NCBI GenBank assembly: GCA_022769285.1
Contig: JALEKD010000015.1
Span: forward strand, 1-40,834
Reading direction: 5' to 3'
From: Prevotella sp.
Lineage (GTDB): Bacteria; Bacteroidota; Bacteroidia; Bacteroidales; Bacteroidaceae
Length of the DNA stretch: 40,834 bases
Shown: positions 25,091-31,913 of the stretch, piece after piece
How the letters are laid out: every line of letters begins with the position of its first letter
Numbering within the stretch: the first letter of the stretch is position 1
Position numbers and translations under genes: made by a program
Notes under the pieces: generated by a model
The model's input: only the letters and a program-made list of their open reading frames with translations
Database searches by the model: none
What the model was told of the DNA's origin: nothing

Positions 25091-25768
25091 ATGAAGAAAC
25101 TATTCATCATGGCATGTGCTTTCAGCCTGACGATGCTCGCCAGCTGCGGAAACAAGTCCACAGAGGCCAATGCCACTGCTGACTCTACAGCAACAAAAAA
25201 TACTGAAGCTGCCGCTCCCACTGCCGAGGGCGAGCCGACCGAGGATGTAACCAAGACGCTCGAAAGCCAGGTGGCCAACAAGGATGCCAAGGGCCTGGAG
25301 GCCACTATCAGCACCGTACAGGCCAAGTATGCCGCCCTGGTCAAGGAGGGTAAGGTAGAAGAGGCCAAGGCTTACGCCGCTAAGGCACAGGAATACTTGA
25401 GCCAGCACGCCAGCGAGATTGCTACCATCGCATCGGGCAATGCCACTGTCAACGACCTCATTAATACCGTAAAGAGCCTTCCCACCAGTGCCAAGACCAC
25501 TGCCGAAGAGACAGCCGCTGCTGCCAAGGCTGGGGCAACAGCTGTTAAGACTGGAGCTGCCACCGCTGCCAATACTGCTGTAGACGCTGCAAAGACAGAG
25601 GCTAAAAACAAGGTCGAAGCTGCTAAGAAGGATGCTAAAAACAAAGCCAATACCGCTGCCGCCAAGGCCAACCAGAAGATTAATGAGAAAGCAGAGAAAG
25701 CCAATCAGAAAGCCAACGAGGCTGTTAACAACGCTACCAAAAAGGCTCTGAAAGAACTGGGGCTCTAA
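25091..25768 (+). CDS. Lipoprotein with histone-H1-like Ala/Lys tail
   Basis: The 225-aa product starts with a lipoprotein signal (MKKLFIMACAFSLTMLASCG, lipobox LASC), so it is anchored through the cysteine at residue 20. Residues about 22-55 are a low-complexity linker rich in T, A and E. Residues about 55-130 look helical (VQAKYAALVKEGKVEEAKAY). From about 135 to the end the sequence is almost entirely A, K, T, N and E in roughly 11-residue periods (TAVKTGAATAANTAVDAAK and onward), like the tails of histone H1, LEA or apolipoprotein helices. Such tails form amphipathic helices or bind polyanions. It has its own promoter and terminator. No enzymatic domain is seen and the function is unknown. 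Confidence 0.8.
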   Translation: MKKLFIMACAFSLTMLASCGNKSTEANATADSTATKNTEAAAPTAEGEPTEDVTKTLESQVANKDAKGLEATISTVQAKYAALVKEGKVEEAKAYAAKAQEYLSQHASEIATIASGNATVNDLINTVKSLPTSAKTTAEETAAAAKAGATAVKTGAATAANTAVDAAKTEAKNKVEAAKKDAKNKANTAAAKANQKINEKAEKANQKANEAVNNATKKALKELGL

Positions 25769-25818
25769 CCACTATCTATGCCGCACTGCCCATTATCGGC
25801 AGCCATTAGCTAACAGAA

Positions 25819-25880
25819 AGGGGCAAGGCCGAACACCAACGCCCATAATGCGGCACCGTTCGTATTCGCCCCTTCGTTTT
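25819..25880 (+). terminator. Terminator after the lipoprotein gene
   Basis: AGGGGC (25819-25824) pairs with GCCCCT (25868-25873), with CGAAC/GTTCG pairing inside. TCGTTTTCTC follows. It lies about 50 nt after the stop. Confidence 0.55.
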
Positions 25881-25903
25881 CTCCTCAACTATCAACAGTT
25901 TCT

Positions 25904-26476
25904 ATGTTACGCAGATTATTTACTCTATCGCTGTCACTGCTTGCGCTGACCGTCTATGCACAGAAGAAAGTAGTGATATACGACCTCGAGACCAAGGTGC
26001 CTATACGCCAAGCCCGTGTATGGGTAGACCACGCACGCACATTCACCACTCCCTATACCGGCGTGATAACCCTGCCAGAGAAATTCGATACGCTGGTCGT
26101 TTCCAACCCCAAATATCTTACTTACACGGTAACTGCCAAGAACGTGGGCGACTCCATTGGGCTCATCCCGCGCACCCGCACACTCGGCGAGGTCGAGATT
26201 GTAGGCGAAGACCTTACTAAACGATTTGATAAAAACCTGTCGGAGTGGCGCAAACAGGATAAGAAAGAGTTGGCCATGATACATCCCAAGACCTCATTGG
26301 CCGATTTTGATTTTGTCCGGCTGTTCGACTTCAAGGGCCGAGCACGTCGCAAACGTACCCGCAAGGTCACTGAGGCACTTATCAAGATGGAGAACCAGGA
26401 GCAAGACCCCATCAAGCGGGCGTACGAGAAAGCAATGAAAGAAAAGGGGGAGCAAGAGGAGGAACCCAACAAGTAA
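25904..26476 (+). CDS. Secreted protein with carboxypeptidase-regulatory-like beta domain
   Basis: This 190-aa protein carries a signal peptide (MLRRLFTLSLSLLALTVYAQ). The mature part opens with KKVVIYDLETKVPIRQARVW and TPYTGVITLPEKFDTLVVSN, the beta-sandwich pattern of CarboxypepD_reg-like domains that head many Bacteroidetes surface proteins. A basic segment (GRARRKRTRKVTEAL) and an acidic E-rich end follow. A LGEVEIVGEDL stretch resembles the lead-in to a TonB plug but no plug follows. It is probably periplasmic or outer-membrane associated. No function can be assigned. Confidence 0.7.
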   Translation: MLRRLFTLSLSLLALTVYAQKKVVIYDLETKVPIRQARVWVDHARTFTTPYTGVITLPEKFDTLVVSNPKYLTYTVTAKNVGDSIGLIPRTRTLGEVEIVGEDLTKRFDKNLSEWRKQDKKELAMIHPKTSLADFDFVRLFDFKGRARRKRTRKVTEALIKMENQEQDPIKRAYEKAMKEKGEQEEEPNK

Positions 26477-26483
26477 CGCAGCC

Positions 26484-26560
26484 GGCCGCCATGGTTTGGG
26501 GACAACCCGCCGTGGCTCCCAGCTATGGGACGACCGGTCTCCCCATTTATGGCGACGGCC
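26484..26560. terminator. Possible bidirectional terminator between convergent genes
   Basis: GGCCG (26484-26488) plus CCAT can pair with ATGG plus CGGCC (26549-26560), and TGGGGA pairs with TCCCCA inside. There is no clear T run on either side, so the assignment is weak. It fills the gap between the secreted protein gene and mnmA. Confidence 0.3.
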
Positions 26561-27643
26561 TTACAGCGTTATCTCGCCCGAACCATAACACCGGTGGTGC
26601 TCATGGTCGTACACCACACAGAACTGCCCGGGTGCCACGCCATGTATCTTGTCAGCCGAGTGTATCATGTAGCCGCCATCGGGCAGCGCCTGCAGGGTGG
26701 CATGGTGATACTCAGGCGTGTGGCGTATCTTGAACGTCACATCGGTCTCCGCGGCATCGAAGCCCGCCGTGAGAAAATGAAAATCGTGTACCTTGAAATC
26801 TTTTTTGTAAGCCGTTTCAGGGTCATATCCATGGCTTACATAGAGTATATTCTGCCCTACATCTTTCTTAACGACAAACCAGGGGCCACCGCCTAAGCCG
26901 AGGCCCTTGCGCTGGCCGATGGTGTGAAACCACAGACCACGGTGGCTGCCTATGCGGCGACCGGTCTCCAGTTCTATCACGTCACCGGGCTGCTCGCCTA
27001 AGTAGCGGCGAATATAGTCGTTATAGTCTATCTGCCCTAAGAAGCAGATGCCCTGACTATCCTTGCGATGGGCGTTAACCAGATGCTCGCGCTCGGCTAT
27101 TTGGCGCACTTCGTCTTTCTCGTAGTGTCCTATGGGAAAGAGAGCTTTCTTCAGTTGCCAGTCATATATCTGCGCCAGGAAATCAGTCTGATCCTTTACC
27201 GGGTCCGGACTGGTACATAGCCATTTTTTGCCGTCTATTATCTCCGTCTGAGCATAGTGCCCAGTGGCAATGAGGTCGTACTGATGCCCCATCTTTGTGT
27301 CGAACGCGCCAAACTTAATGAGCCGGTTGCACATCACGTCTGGGTTGGGCGTGTAGCCAGCCTTTACTTTCTCCATGGTGTACCGGGTCACCTGATCCCA
27401 GTACTCCCGATGGCAGTCTACCACCTGCAACCTGCAACCGTAGCGTGCAGCCACGGCCGTCGCCATCTCCAGGTCCTCCTCCGAACTACAGTCCCACTCC
27501 TCGGTTTCCTCGGGGCCAATCTTGATATAGAAACAATCGGGCGTAAGCCCCATCTGTGCCAGTTCGTAAACCACCACCGAACTATCCACGCCCCCGGATA
27601 GCAACACGGCTATCCGCTTATCCTTTATAGCATCCTCTATCAT
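26561..27643 (-). CDS. mnmA: tRNA-specific 2-thiouridylase MnmA
   Basis: MnmA activates U34 of tRNA-Lys, -Glu and -Gln by adenylation and inserts sulfur, giving s2U34. The PP-loop motif VLLSGGVDSSVVVYEL is at residue 13 onward. The catalytic cysteines are expected in PNPDVMCNRLIKFG (about residue 105) and SQGICFLGQIDYNDY (about 200), both present. The C-terminal beta-barrel (KIRHTPEYHHATLQ) fits. The length of 360 aa is normal. The ATG at 27643 is the only start before the PP-loop, yet the promoter box ends five bases upstream, so the mRNA should be leaderless. Confidence 0.95.
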   Translation of the reverse strand: MIEDAIKDKRIAVLLSGGVDSSVVVYELAQMGLTPDCFYIKIGPEETEEWDCSSEEDLEMATAVAARYGCRLQVVDCHREYWDQVTRYTMEKVKAGYTPNPDVMCNRLIKFGAFDTKMGHQYDLIATGHYAQTEIIDGKKWLCTSPDPVKDQTDFLAQIYDWQLKKALFPIGHYEKDEVRQIAEREHLVNAHRKDSQGICFLGQIDYNDYIRRYLGEQPGDVIELETGRRIGSHRGLWFHTIGQRKGLGLGGGPWFVVKKDVGQNILYVSHGYDPETAYKKDFKVHDFHFLTAGFDAAETDVTFKIRHTPEYHHATLQALPDGGYMIHSADKIHGVAPGQFCVVYDHEHHRCYGSGEITL

Positions 27644-27648
27644 ATCTG

Positions 27649-27679
27649 CAAAGGTAGTACAAGGCGCGTGAAATACAAA
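27649..27679 (-). promoter_or_regulatory. Consensus promoter of mnmA, predicted leaderless
   Basis: On the minus strand TTTG (27679-27676), exactly 19 nt, then TACCTTTG (27656-27649) is a complete Bacteroidetes promoter. Five bases separate it from the mnmA ATG, so the predicted start of transcription coincides with the start codon. Confidence 0.75.
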
Positions 27680-27779
27680 ACAAATGCTTATTTTTATTTG
27701 CGGGGCAACAGGCCATGGCTGCCTGGGCCAAGGCGATGGACATCACTGCCCTCAGTAAGTACGGCAACGAGCCTCGGAA

Positions 27780-28535
27780 CTACTTCAGCGTCCCTATGAG
27801 CTGCAGTATGTCCTGGCGTATGCGCTCACTGGTACCGTTCTGGCAGTAGCGCACTATGCCCGCGCTGTCCAGCACGATGGTGAGCGGGTATCCGCCACTG
27901 CCCACACACTTAGTAAAATAGGTATCGTTGGCTATATGCACCCAGTTAAATTGTTCCTTAGCCGTAATGGACCTCACCTTGTCAGCGTTTTCAAAGTTGG
28001 CCGACAGAAACAGCACTCCAGGCATCTTGTCTTTCCATGCCGAGAGGATGGGCATCTCCTTCCGGCAGGGCCCGCAGCCCGAGTACCACACGTTGATGAC
28101 CGTCACGTGGCCCCGCAGCGAATCCTGGGTCCACAGGGTGCCCTGAATATCCCGCTCGGCGAAAGTACCGGGGAGCGGCCGACCTACCGCTAACTTGTCG
28201 GGGGCCTTCGAGTGGGTCAGCTTCCACATTGTGGCATCAGTATGGGCAGCCTCTTCTAACTGGTCTACATTCTTTACCCGGTCCCTGGGTATCTCGTATT
28301 TCTTCAAGGCTACCGGAACGGTAAAGCCCTCGGACACCAAGACATTAACCACCCTATTGCCATCATCATCCTTGATTATCCCGACCGACTGACTTATCTT
28401 AAAGACCCCGTCGAGCGGCAATTCCTTGGTAAAATAGTGGTTGCCCATCCTATAACTGGGCACCACCACGCTCTGGGCCATCATGTGGGGCATAGCCAGT
28501 AGGGCCAGCCCCAAGAACAATAACCTTTTCTTCAT
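27780..28535 (-). CDS. TlpA/ResA-type periplasmic thioredoxin
   Basis: The 251-aa product begins with a signal peptide (MKKRLLFLGLALLAMPHMMAQ), so it acts in the periplasm. The first half (residues 21-135) is a domain I do not recognise. The second half is a TlpA-like thioredoxin fold: GHVTVINVWYSGCGPCRKEM holds the CGPC redox pair, KDKMPGVLFLSANF follows, and VGSGGYPLTIVLDSAGIV carries the cis-proline before TIV. Relatives reduce disulfides for cytochrome maturation or of secreted proteins. I start at 28535 because the signal peptide begins there; a longer frame upstream is in the leader. Confidence 0.85.
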   Translation of the reverse strand: MKKRLLFLGLALLAMPHMMAQSVVVPSYRMGNHYFTKELPLDGVFKISQSVGIIKDDDGNRVVNVLVSEGFTVPVALKKYEIPRDRVKNVDQLEEAAHTDATMWKLTHSKAPDKLAVGRPLPGTFAERDIQGTLWTQDSLRGHVTVINVWYSGCGPCRKEMPILSAWKDKMPGVLFLSANFENADKVRSITAKEQFNWVHIANDTYFTKCVGSGGYPLTIVLDSAGIVRYCQNGTSERIRQDILQLIGTLK

Positions 28536-28611
28536 ATCCTTAGGTTGCTTAAATCTTGCCTTACGGTTTACGGCTTCCGCATACAGCCTATGCCGAGGCC
28601 GACCGCAAGAG

Positions 28612-28642
28612 CAAAGGTAACTATAAATTCGGTGAACAGCAA
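28612..28642 (-). promoter_or_regulatory. Promoter of the TlpA-like gene
   Basis: TTGC (28642-28639), 19 nt, TACCTTTG (28619-28612) on the minus strand. The leader to the ATG at 28535 is about 70 nt and G/C-rich. Apart from this and the palindromic repeat, 28536-28860 holds nothing coding that I can see. Confidence 0.65.
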
Positions 28643-28753
28643 GTCTGTAGCTGATATTTTTCATCCCCCAGGGGTCATCACAGATGAGAAAAACAAGAAA
28701 TGCAGGGATGGAAACCTCTCTGATAGTACCAAGAATGGTCATGGCAACCGTAG

Positions 28754-28806
28754 AGACCGACCTTTACGATGCTGGGAGCCGTCTTTAGAAACGTAAAGGT
28801 CGGTCT
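28754..28806. repeat. Palindromic intergenic repeat, copy B
   Basis: Perfect 15-bp arms (28754-28768 and 28792-28806; AGACCGACCTTTACG and its complement) with a 23-nt loop. The loop and right arm carry GCTGGGAGCCGTCTTTAGAA followed later by CGGTCTT, matching the palindrome at 11015-11080. No T run follows on either strand. Confidence 0.65.
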
Positions 28807-28860
28807 TGGGGTTCCGAGCAGAGACACTTAGGTACACAGAGAAGATTCGGTATAAAGCAA

Positions 28861-28891
28861 TGGGGGCTGCCGCGAAACGCAGCAGCCCCCA
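28861..28891 (-). terminator. Terminator after the cupin gene
   Basis: TGGGGGCTGC (28861-28870) pairs perfectly with GCAGCCCCCA (28882-28891) 18 nt past the cupin stop. The T content after it on the minus strand is modest (TTGCTTTAT). Confidence 0.75.
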
Positions 28892-28908
28892 TAAAACCTT
28901 TGGCAAGA

Positions 28909-29370
28909 CTACCAGGCTACCGGCCCGTCCACGATGGTGGCATCAGCCGCATCACCTGCATCAAAGGTATTAGTCTTGTACTGTACACAGAGCATTATCA
29001 GAGGCTGGCTGCCCGTATTACGCACTGAGCGACGCCCCTCGGGAGCCACCCGCACCACACTACCCTCGGTCACGGCAAACACCTGACCATCTACCTGGAA
29101 CTCGCCCTTGCCGCCCAGGAAGAAATAGAGCTCCTCATGAGTGGCATGAGTATGCAGGAAACCCGTCTCGGTACCGGGTGCGAAGCTCTGGAATGAGAAG
29201 TCGCTGCCTGTGGTCCCGACTGCAGCACCTCCAAACACCTTGCCAGGTATCTTCACATCTGGGCCCAGTTCCAGTACATACTCATTCAGGTCTTCCATAC
29301 GCCCAAAGTCTACCGCTGTCACATTTGCGGCCTTCACAATAGTCTTAACTTCTTTCATTGTCTTTTCCAT
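28909..29370 (-). CDS. Small cupin-domain protein
   Basis: This 153-aa single-domain cupin has motif 1 GFLHTHATHEELYFFLGGKG (metal-binding His, His, Glu) at about residue 87 and motif 2 near GSVVRVAPEGRRSVRNTG at about 120. In this second motif the usual metal-binding His is replaced by Arg (EGRRSVRN), so metal binding may rely on the first motif. Family activities range widely (isomerase, dioxygenase, sensor). It is transcribed divergently from an HxlR regulator, a common pairing in which the regulator controls the neighbour. The start is 29370 (MEKTMKEV), with 29358 as an alternative. Confidence 0.8.
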   Translation of the reverse strand: MEKTMKEVKTIVKAANVTAVDFGRMEDLNEYVLELGPDVKIPGKVFGGAAVGTTGSDFSFQSFAPGTETGFLHTHATHEELYFFLGGKGEFQVDGQVFAVTEGSVVRVAPEGRRSVRNTGSQPLIMLCVQYKTNTFDAGDAADATIVDGPVAW

Positions 29371-29392
29371 TATAATTATTGTTTTGATAGCG

Positions 29393-29423
29393 CAAAGTTA
29401 CAGCCTTCCGGCCGTTCCTGCAA
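29393..29423 (-). promoter_or_regulatory. Promoter of the cupin gene
   Basis: TTGC (29423-29420), 19 nt, TAACTTTG (29400-29393) on the minus strand, with a leader of about 18 nt to the ATG. Confidence 0.65.
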
Positions 29424-29446
29424 GAAGGCACCGACAGGTTAGCCAC

Positions 29447-29460
29447 TTACCCGTGGGTAA
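29447..29460. promoter_or_regulatory. Palindrome, candidate HxlR operator
   Basis: TTACCC-GT-GGGTAA lies in the divergent region between cupin and regulator, upstream of the cupin -33 box. Its position and symmetry fit a dimeric winged-helix regulator; binding is inferred. Confidence 0.35.
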
Positions 29461-29544
29461 CCATTGGTGAGGCCCAGATGGTTGGCGCAGACGAGTTTAA
29501 GCAAGTTTAACACTTCTATAATGGTCTCTGTAACTACCATTTGT

Positions 29545-29552
29545 TACCTTTG
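29545..29552 (+). promoter_or_regulatory. -7 box of the HxlR regulator
   Basis: TACCTTTG would start transcription near 29558. This excludes the longer reading frame upstream and leaves ATGs at 29563 and 29581 as candidate starts. Confidence 0.5.
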
Positions 29553-29580
29553 TAGAGTAATAATGACAATCAGCATATTT

Positions 29581-29946
29581 ATGAATAGTCCTATCACCGA
29601 AACCGTATTCAGTGACTGTCCCATACGCCAGGTTCTGAGCCACGTATGCAGCAAGTGGTCGCTGTTAGTAATCTACACACTCAACCAGCATACGCGTATG
29701 CGCTTCAACACCATCGCCAAGTCGATACCCGACATCTCGCAGAAGATGCTGACCTCTACTCTACGCGCCCTCGAGGCCGACGGACTGATAGAGCGAGCCG
29801 TCTACGCCGAGGTGCCACCCAGGGTCGAGTATACGCTTACCCCACGGGCACTGTCGTTCATCCCCCTGATCGAGGACATGATACAATGGGCACTGAATAA
29901 CATGTCCGGCATACTGCACGACCGTAACCAGAAAAATAATAATTAA
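29581..29946 (+). CDS. HxlR-family winged-helix regulator
   Basis: The product of about 121 aa matches the HxlR family. It starts with CPIRQVLSHVCSKWSLLVIY, where the cysteine preceding the first helix is typical and redox-sensitive in several members. The recognition helix region is SIPDISQKMLTSTLRALEAD, and the wing is PPRVEYTLTPRALSF. HxlR proteins bind as dimers and sense electrophiles, redox state or small molecules. The long open frame extends back to 29464, but the promoter box makes 29581 (MNSPITETVF) or 29563 (MTISIF) the real start. Its divergent neighbour is the cupin gene. Confidence 0.88.
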   Translation: MNSPITETVFSDCPIRQVLSHVCSKWSLLVIYTLNQHTRMRFNTIAKSIPDISQKMLTSTLRALEADGLIERAVYAEVPPRVEYTLTPRALSFIPLIEDMIQWALNNMSGILHDRNQKNNN

Positions 29947-29963
29947 AAAATAGCCGAAAATAG

Positions 29964-29994
29964 TTGGTCTTTTCGTAACAAATAGTTATCTTTG
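29964..29994 (+). promoter_or_regulatory. Promoter of the SPFH operon
   Basis: TTGG (29964-29967), exactly 19 nt, TATCTTTG (29987-29994). The leader to the ATG at 30026 is about 26 nt. Confidence 0.75.
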
Positions 29995-30025
29995 TAATAT
30001 CAAAATAATATTATCTTAAAACAAA

Positions 30026-30973
30026 ATGATTATGGAGAATAAAGAATTCAACTTCAAGGGATTTACAATGAATGGCTTTGCCATGCTGTTTGCCACACTG
30101 CTCATGCTGGTTGCCTCGGGCTTCCTGCTCTACTACGGCATCGAGTACGAGAATGGCTGGAAGATGGGCGCAGGCGTGGTACTGCTGTTGATAGCCATCG
30201 TATGCTGCTGCGGATTTATGATGGTAGAGCCCAACGAGGCACGCGTTATGATGTTCTTCGGCAAGTATCACGGCACCTTCCGCCGCGTGGGCTACACCTG
30301 GGTGAACCCCTTCTATAGTGCCAAAAAGCTGTCGCTGCGCGCCCGCAACATAGATGCCCAGCCCATCAAGGTCAACGACAAACAGGGCAACCCCGTAATG
30401 ATAGGTCTGGTACTGGTGTGGAAACTGCGCGACACCTACAAGGCCATGTTCGAGATAGACTCGCAGACCATGGCCAGCAACACGGCCTCGGTGGGCGTCA
30501 ACGTGAGCAGCATCATGCGGGCCTTTGAGAACTTTGTCAAAACTCAGAGCGACGCCGCGCTGCGCCAGGTGGCCGGCCTGTATGCCTATGACAACACAGA
30601 CAATAAGGATGAGCTCACCCTGCGCAGCGGGGGCGATGAGATAAACGTTCAGCTGAAGGAGAAGCTGGACGAGCGGCTCAACATGGCCGGCATCGAGATA
30701 GTAGAGGCCCGCATTAACTATTTGGCTTACGCTCCGGAGATAGCCGCCGTGATGCTGCGCCGCCAGCAGGCCGACGCCATCATAGCCGCCCGCGAGAAGA
30801 TAGTAGAGGGAGCCGTGAGCATGGTGAGCATGGCCCTGCAGCGCCTGGCCGACGACAACGTGGTAGAGCTGGACGAGGACAAGAAGGCTGCCATGGTGAG
30901 CAACCTGATGGTAGTGCTCTGCGGCGACGACGCGGCACAGCCCGTGGTCAACACCGGCACGCTGAACATGTAA
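30026..30973 (+). CDS. SPFH/band-7 (stomatin-like) membrane protein
   Basis: This 315-aa protein has two closely spaced N-terminal transmembrane helices (residues about 12-33 and 42-62). The SPFH core follows: MVEPNEARVMMFFGKYHGTF near residue 64, GYTWVNPFYSAKKLSLRARN, and GNPVMIGLVLVWKLRDTYKA near 125. A helical region with alanine-rich repeats (LDERLNMAGIEIVEARINYL, then ADAIIAAREKIVEGAVSMV) completes it. SPFH proteins oligomerise into membrane microdomain scaffolds or cages around proteases. It leads a three-gene operon with an RHH protein and a small membrane protein. The first ATG at 30026 is used; 30032 (MENKEF) is equally possible. Confidence 0.9.
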   Translation: MIMENKEFNFKGFTMNGFAMLFATLLMLVASGFLLYYGIEYENGWKMGAGVVLLLIAIVCCCGFMMVEPNEARVMMFFGKYHGTFRRVGYTWVNPFYSAKKLSLRARNIDAQPIKVNDKQGNPVMIGLVLVWKLRDTYKAMFEIDSQTMASNTASVGVNVSSIMRAFENFVKTQSDAALRQVAGLYAYDNTDNKDELTLRSGGDEINVQLKEKLDERLNMAGIEIVEARINYLAYAPEIAAVMLRRQQADAIIAAREKIVEGAVSMVSMALQRLADDNVVELDEDKKAAMVSNLMVVLCGDDAAQPVVNTGTLNM

Positions 30974-30982
30974 CCCGTGGCC

Positions 30983-31180
30983 ATGGCGAAAGAGAAGACC
31001 AAGCCCTTTGTGCTGCGCCTGGATGCGGCTACGATGTCGGCTGTCGAGAAGTGGGCTGCCGACGAGTTCCGCAGTACCAACGGCCAGCTCCAATGGATTA
31101 TCACCGAGGCGCTGCGCAAGGCCCGCCGGCTACCCAAGCACGGCGCAGCGACTACCGACAACGACACTGACAACACCTGA
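30983..31180 (+). CDS. Arc-type ribbon-helix-helix DNA-binding protein
   Basis: This 65-aa protein shows the RHH pattern: a beta strand (KPFVLRLD), helix A (AATMSAVEKWAADEF) and helix B (NGQLQWIITEALRKARRL), which is the Arc/MetJ fold that inserts a ribbon in the major groove as a dimer. It starts 9 nt after the SPFH stop. I use the ATG at 30983; an in-frame GTG at 30977 would add two residues. No toxin is adjacent, so it is unlikely to be a classical antitoxin; regulation of its own operon is a reasonable guess. Confidence 0.75.
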   Translation: MAKEKTKPFVLRLDAATMSAVEKWAADEFRSTNGQLQWIITEALRKARRLPKHGAATTDNDTDNT

Positions 31181-31181
31181 T

Positions 31182-31721
31182 ATGCCTATGACCAACAACA
31201 GCGAACAACCACACCGTCTGGAACTTACCGTGTACCGCACCCTGGGTGGCACCATCGTCGAGGTCGTCACGGGCATCTTCCTCGTGCTGAAGTGGGTGTT
31301 CATACTCATCGCCCTGATACGTCCGCACAGTCTCTGCACGGATCCCGATGCCTGGCTCGCAGGCCAGGACAGCTCCAGCAGTCTGTGGGACCAGGTGACG
31401 GGAGGGCTTATCGGTACGGCCCTCACTATCCATGCACTCCAGGCAGCCTACCACCCGCTCACCGATGTAAGGATGCCCCTGCGCATTACCACGGTAGCTC
31501 AGTTAGTGGTCATGGTAACCTATACGCGCATCATGGCGCTGGCCATATCGGGACTGATGCTGTGCTTAACCATACCCACCACAACCACACGGTGGGACCC
31601 CCTGATCCTCATCGGCGTCTTTACCTGTATAGCCGTGGCGGTCATTAATGCCGTGGCATGCACCCTCGTGGCGTATCGCCGCCGCGACCCCCGCTATAAG
31701 GTACACTGGAAGTTCTTGTAG
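31182..31721 (+). CDS. Small polytopic membrane protein
   Basis: The 179-aa product contains four predicted transmembrane segments: VEVVTGIFLVLKWVFILIAL (about residues 26-45), GGLIGTALTIHALQAAY (about 75-91), VAQLVVMVTYTRIMALAISG (about 106-125), and PLILIGVFTCIAVAVINAVA (about 140-160), ending in a basic tail YRRRDPRYKVHWKFL. I do not recognise a named family. It follows the RHH gene by one base and ends at a strong terminator, so it is the last gene of the SPFH operon. The start MPMTNN (31182) is chosen because the frame upstream overlaps the RHH gene out of phase. Confidence 0.7.
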   Translation: MPMTNNSEQPHRLELTVYRTLGGTIVEVVTGIFLVLKWVFILIALIRPHSLCTDPDAWLAGQDSSSSLWDQVTGGLIGTALTIHALQAAYHPLTDVRMPLRITTVAQLVVMVTYTRIMALAISGLMLCLTIPTTTTRWDPLILIGVFTCIAVAVINAVACTLVAYRRRDPRYKVHWKFL

Positions 31722-31743
31722 CACCACCCTACCTACCCTCATC

Positions 31744-31797
31744 ATCACAGGGGCTACGCCGGCAGCACCACACCGTGCCCGGCGTAGCCCCTGTGAT
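31744..31797 (+). terminator. Strong hairpin ending the SPFH operon
   Basis: Perfect 19-bp arms (31744-31762 and 31779-31797) starting ATCACAGGGGC, with a 16-nt loop. The T run is weak (ATATATG), so processing or Rho may contribute. Confidence 0.7.
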
Positions 31798-31878
31798 ATA
31801 TGCGGCCATAGGCATAGCCGAAAAGCGGATTTGTAAAAAATAATCGGCCCCGATGGGTGTATCCTCGAATTAATAGGC

Positions 31879-31886
31879 TATCTTTG
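31879..31886 (+). promoter_or_regulatory. -7 box of the aldose epimerase gene
   Basis: TATCTTTG 27 nt before the ATG at 31914. The -33 region is weak. Confidence 0.55.
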
Positions 31887-31913
31887 TAGTCAGTACAGAA
31901 AACGACTACAACT

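Noticed and set aside
27700..27790. Plus-strand coding-like peptide AMAAWAKAMDITALSKYG downstream of the mnmA start
   Set aside because: It is short, has no start context, and runs into the antisense of the TlpA-like gene. It could be a tiny remnant but cannot be supported.
30983..31180. Toxin-antitoxin module for the RHH protein
   Set aside because: RHH proteins are often antitoxins, but neither neighbour resembles a toxin: one is an SPFH scaffold and the other a four-helix membrane protein.
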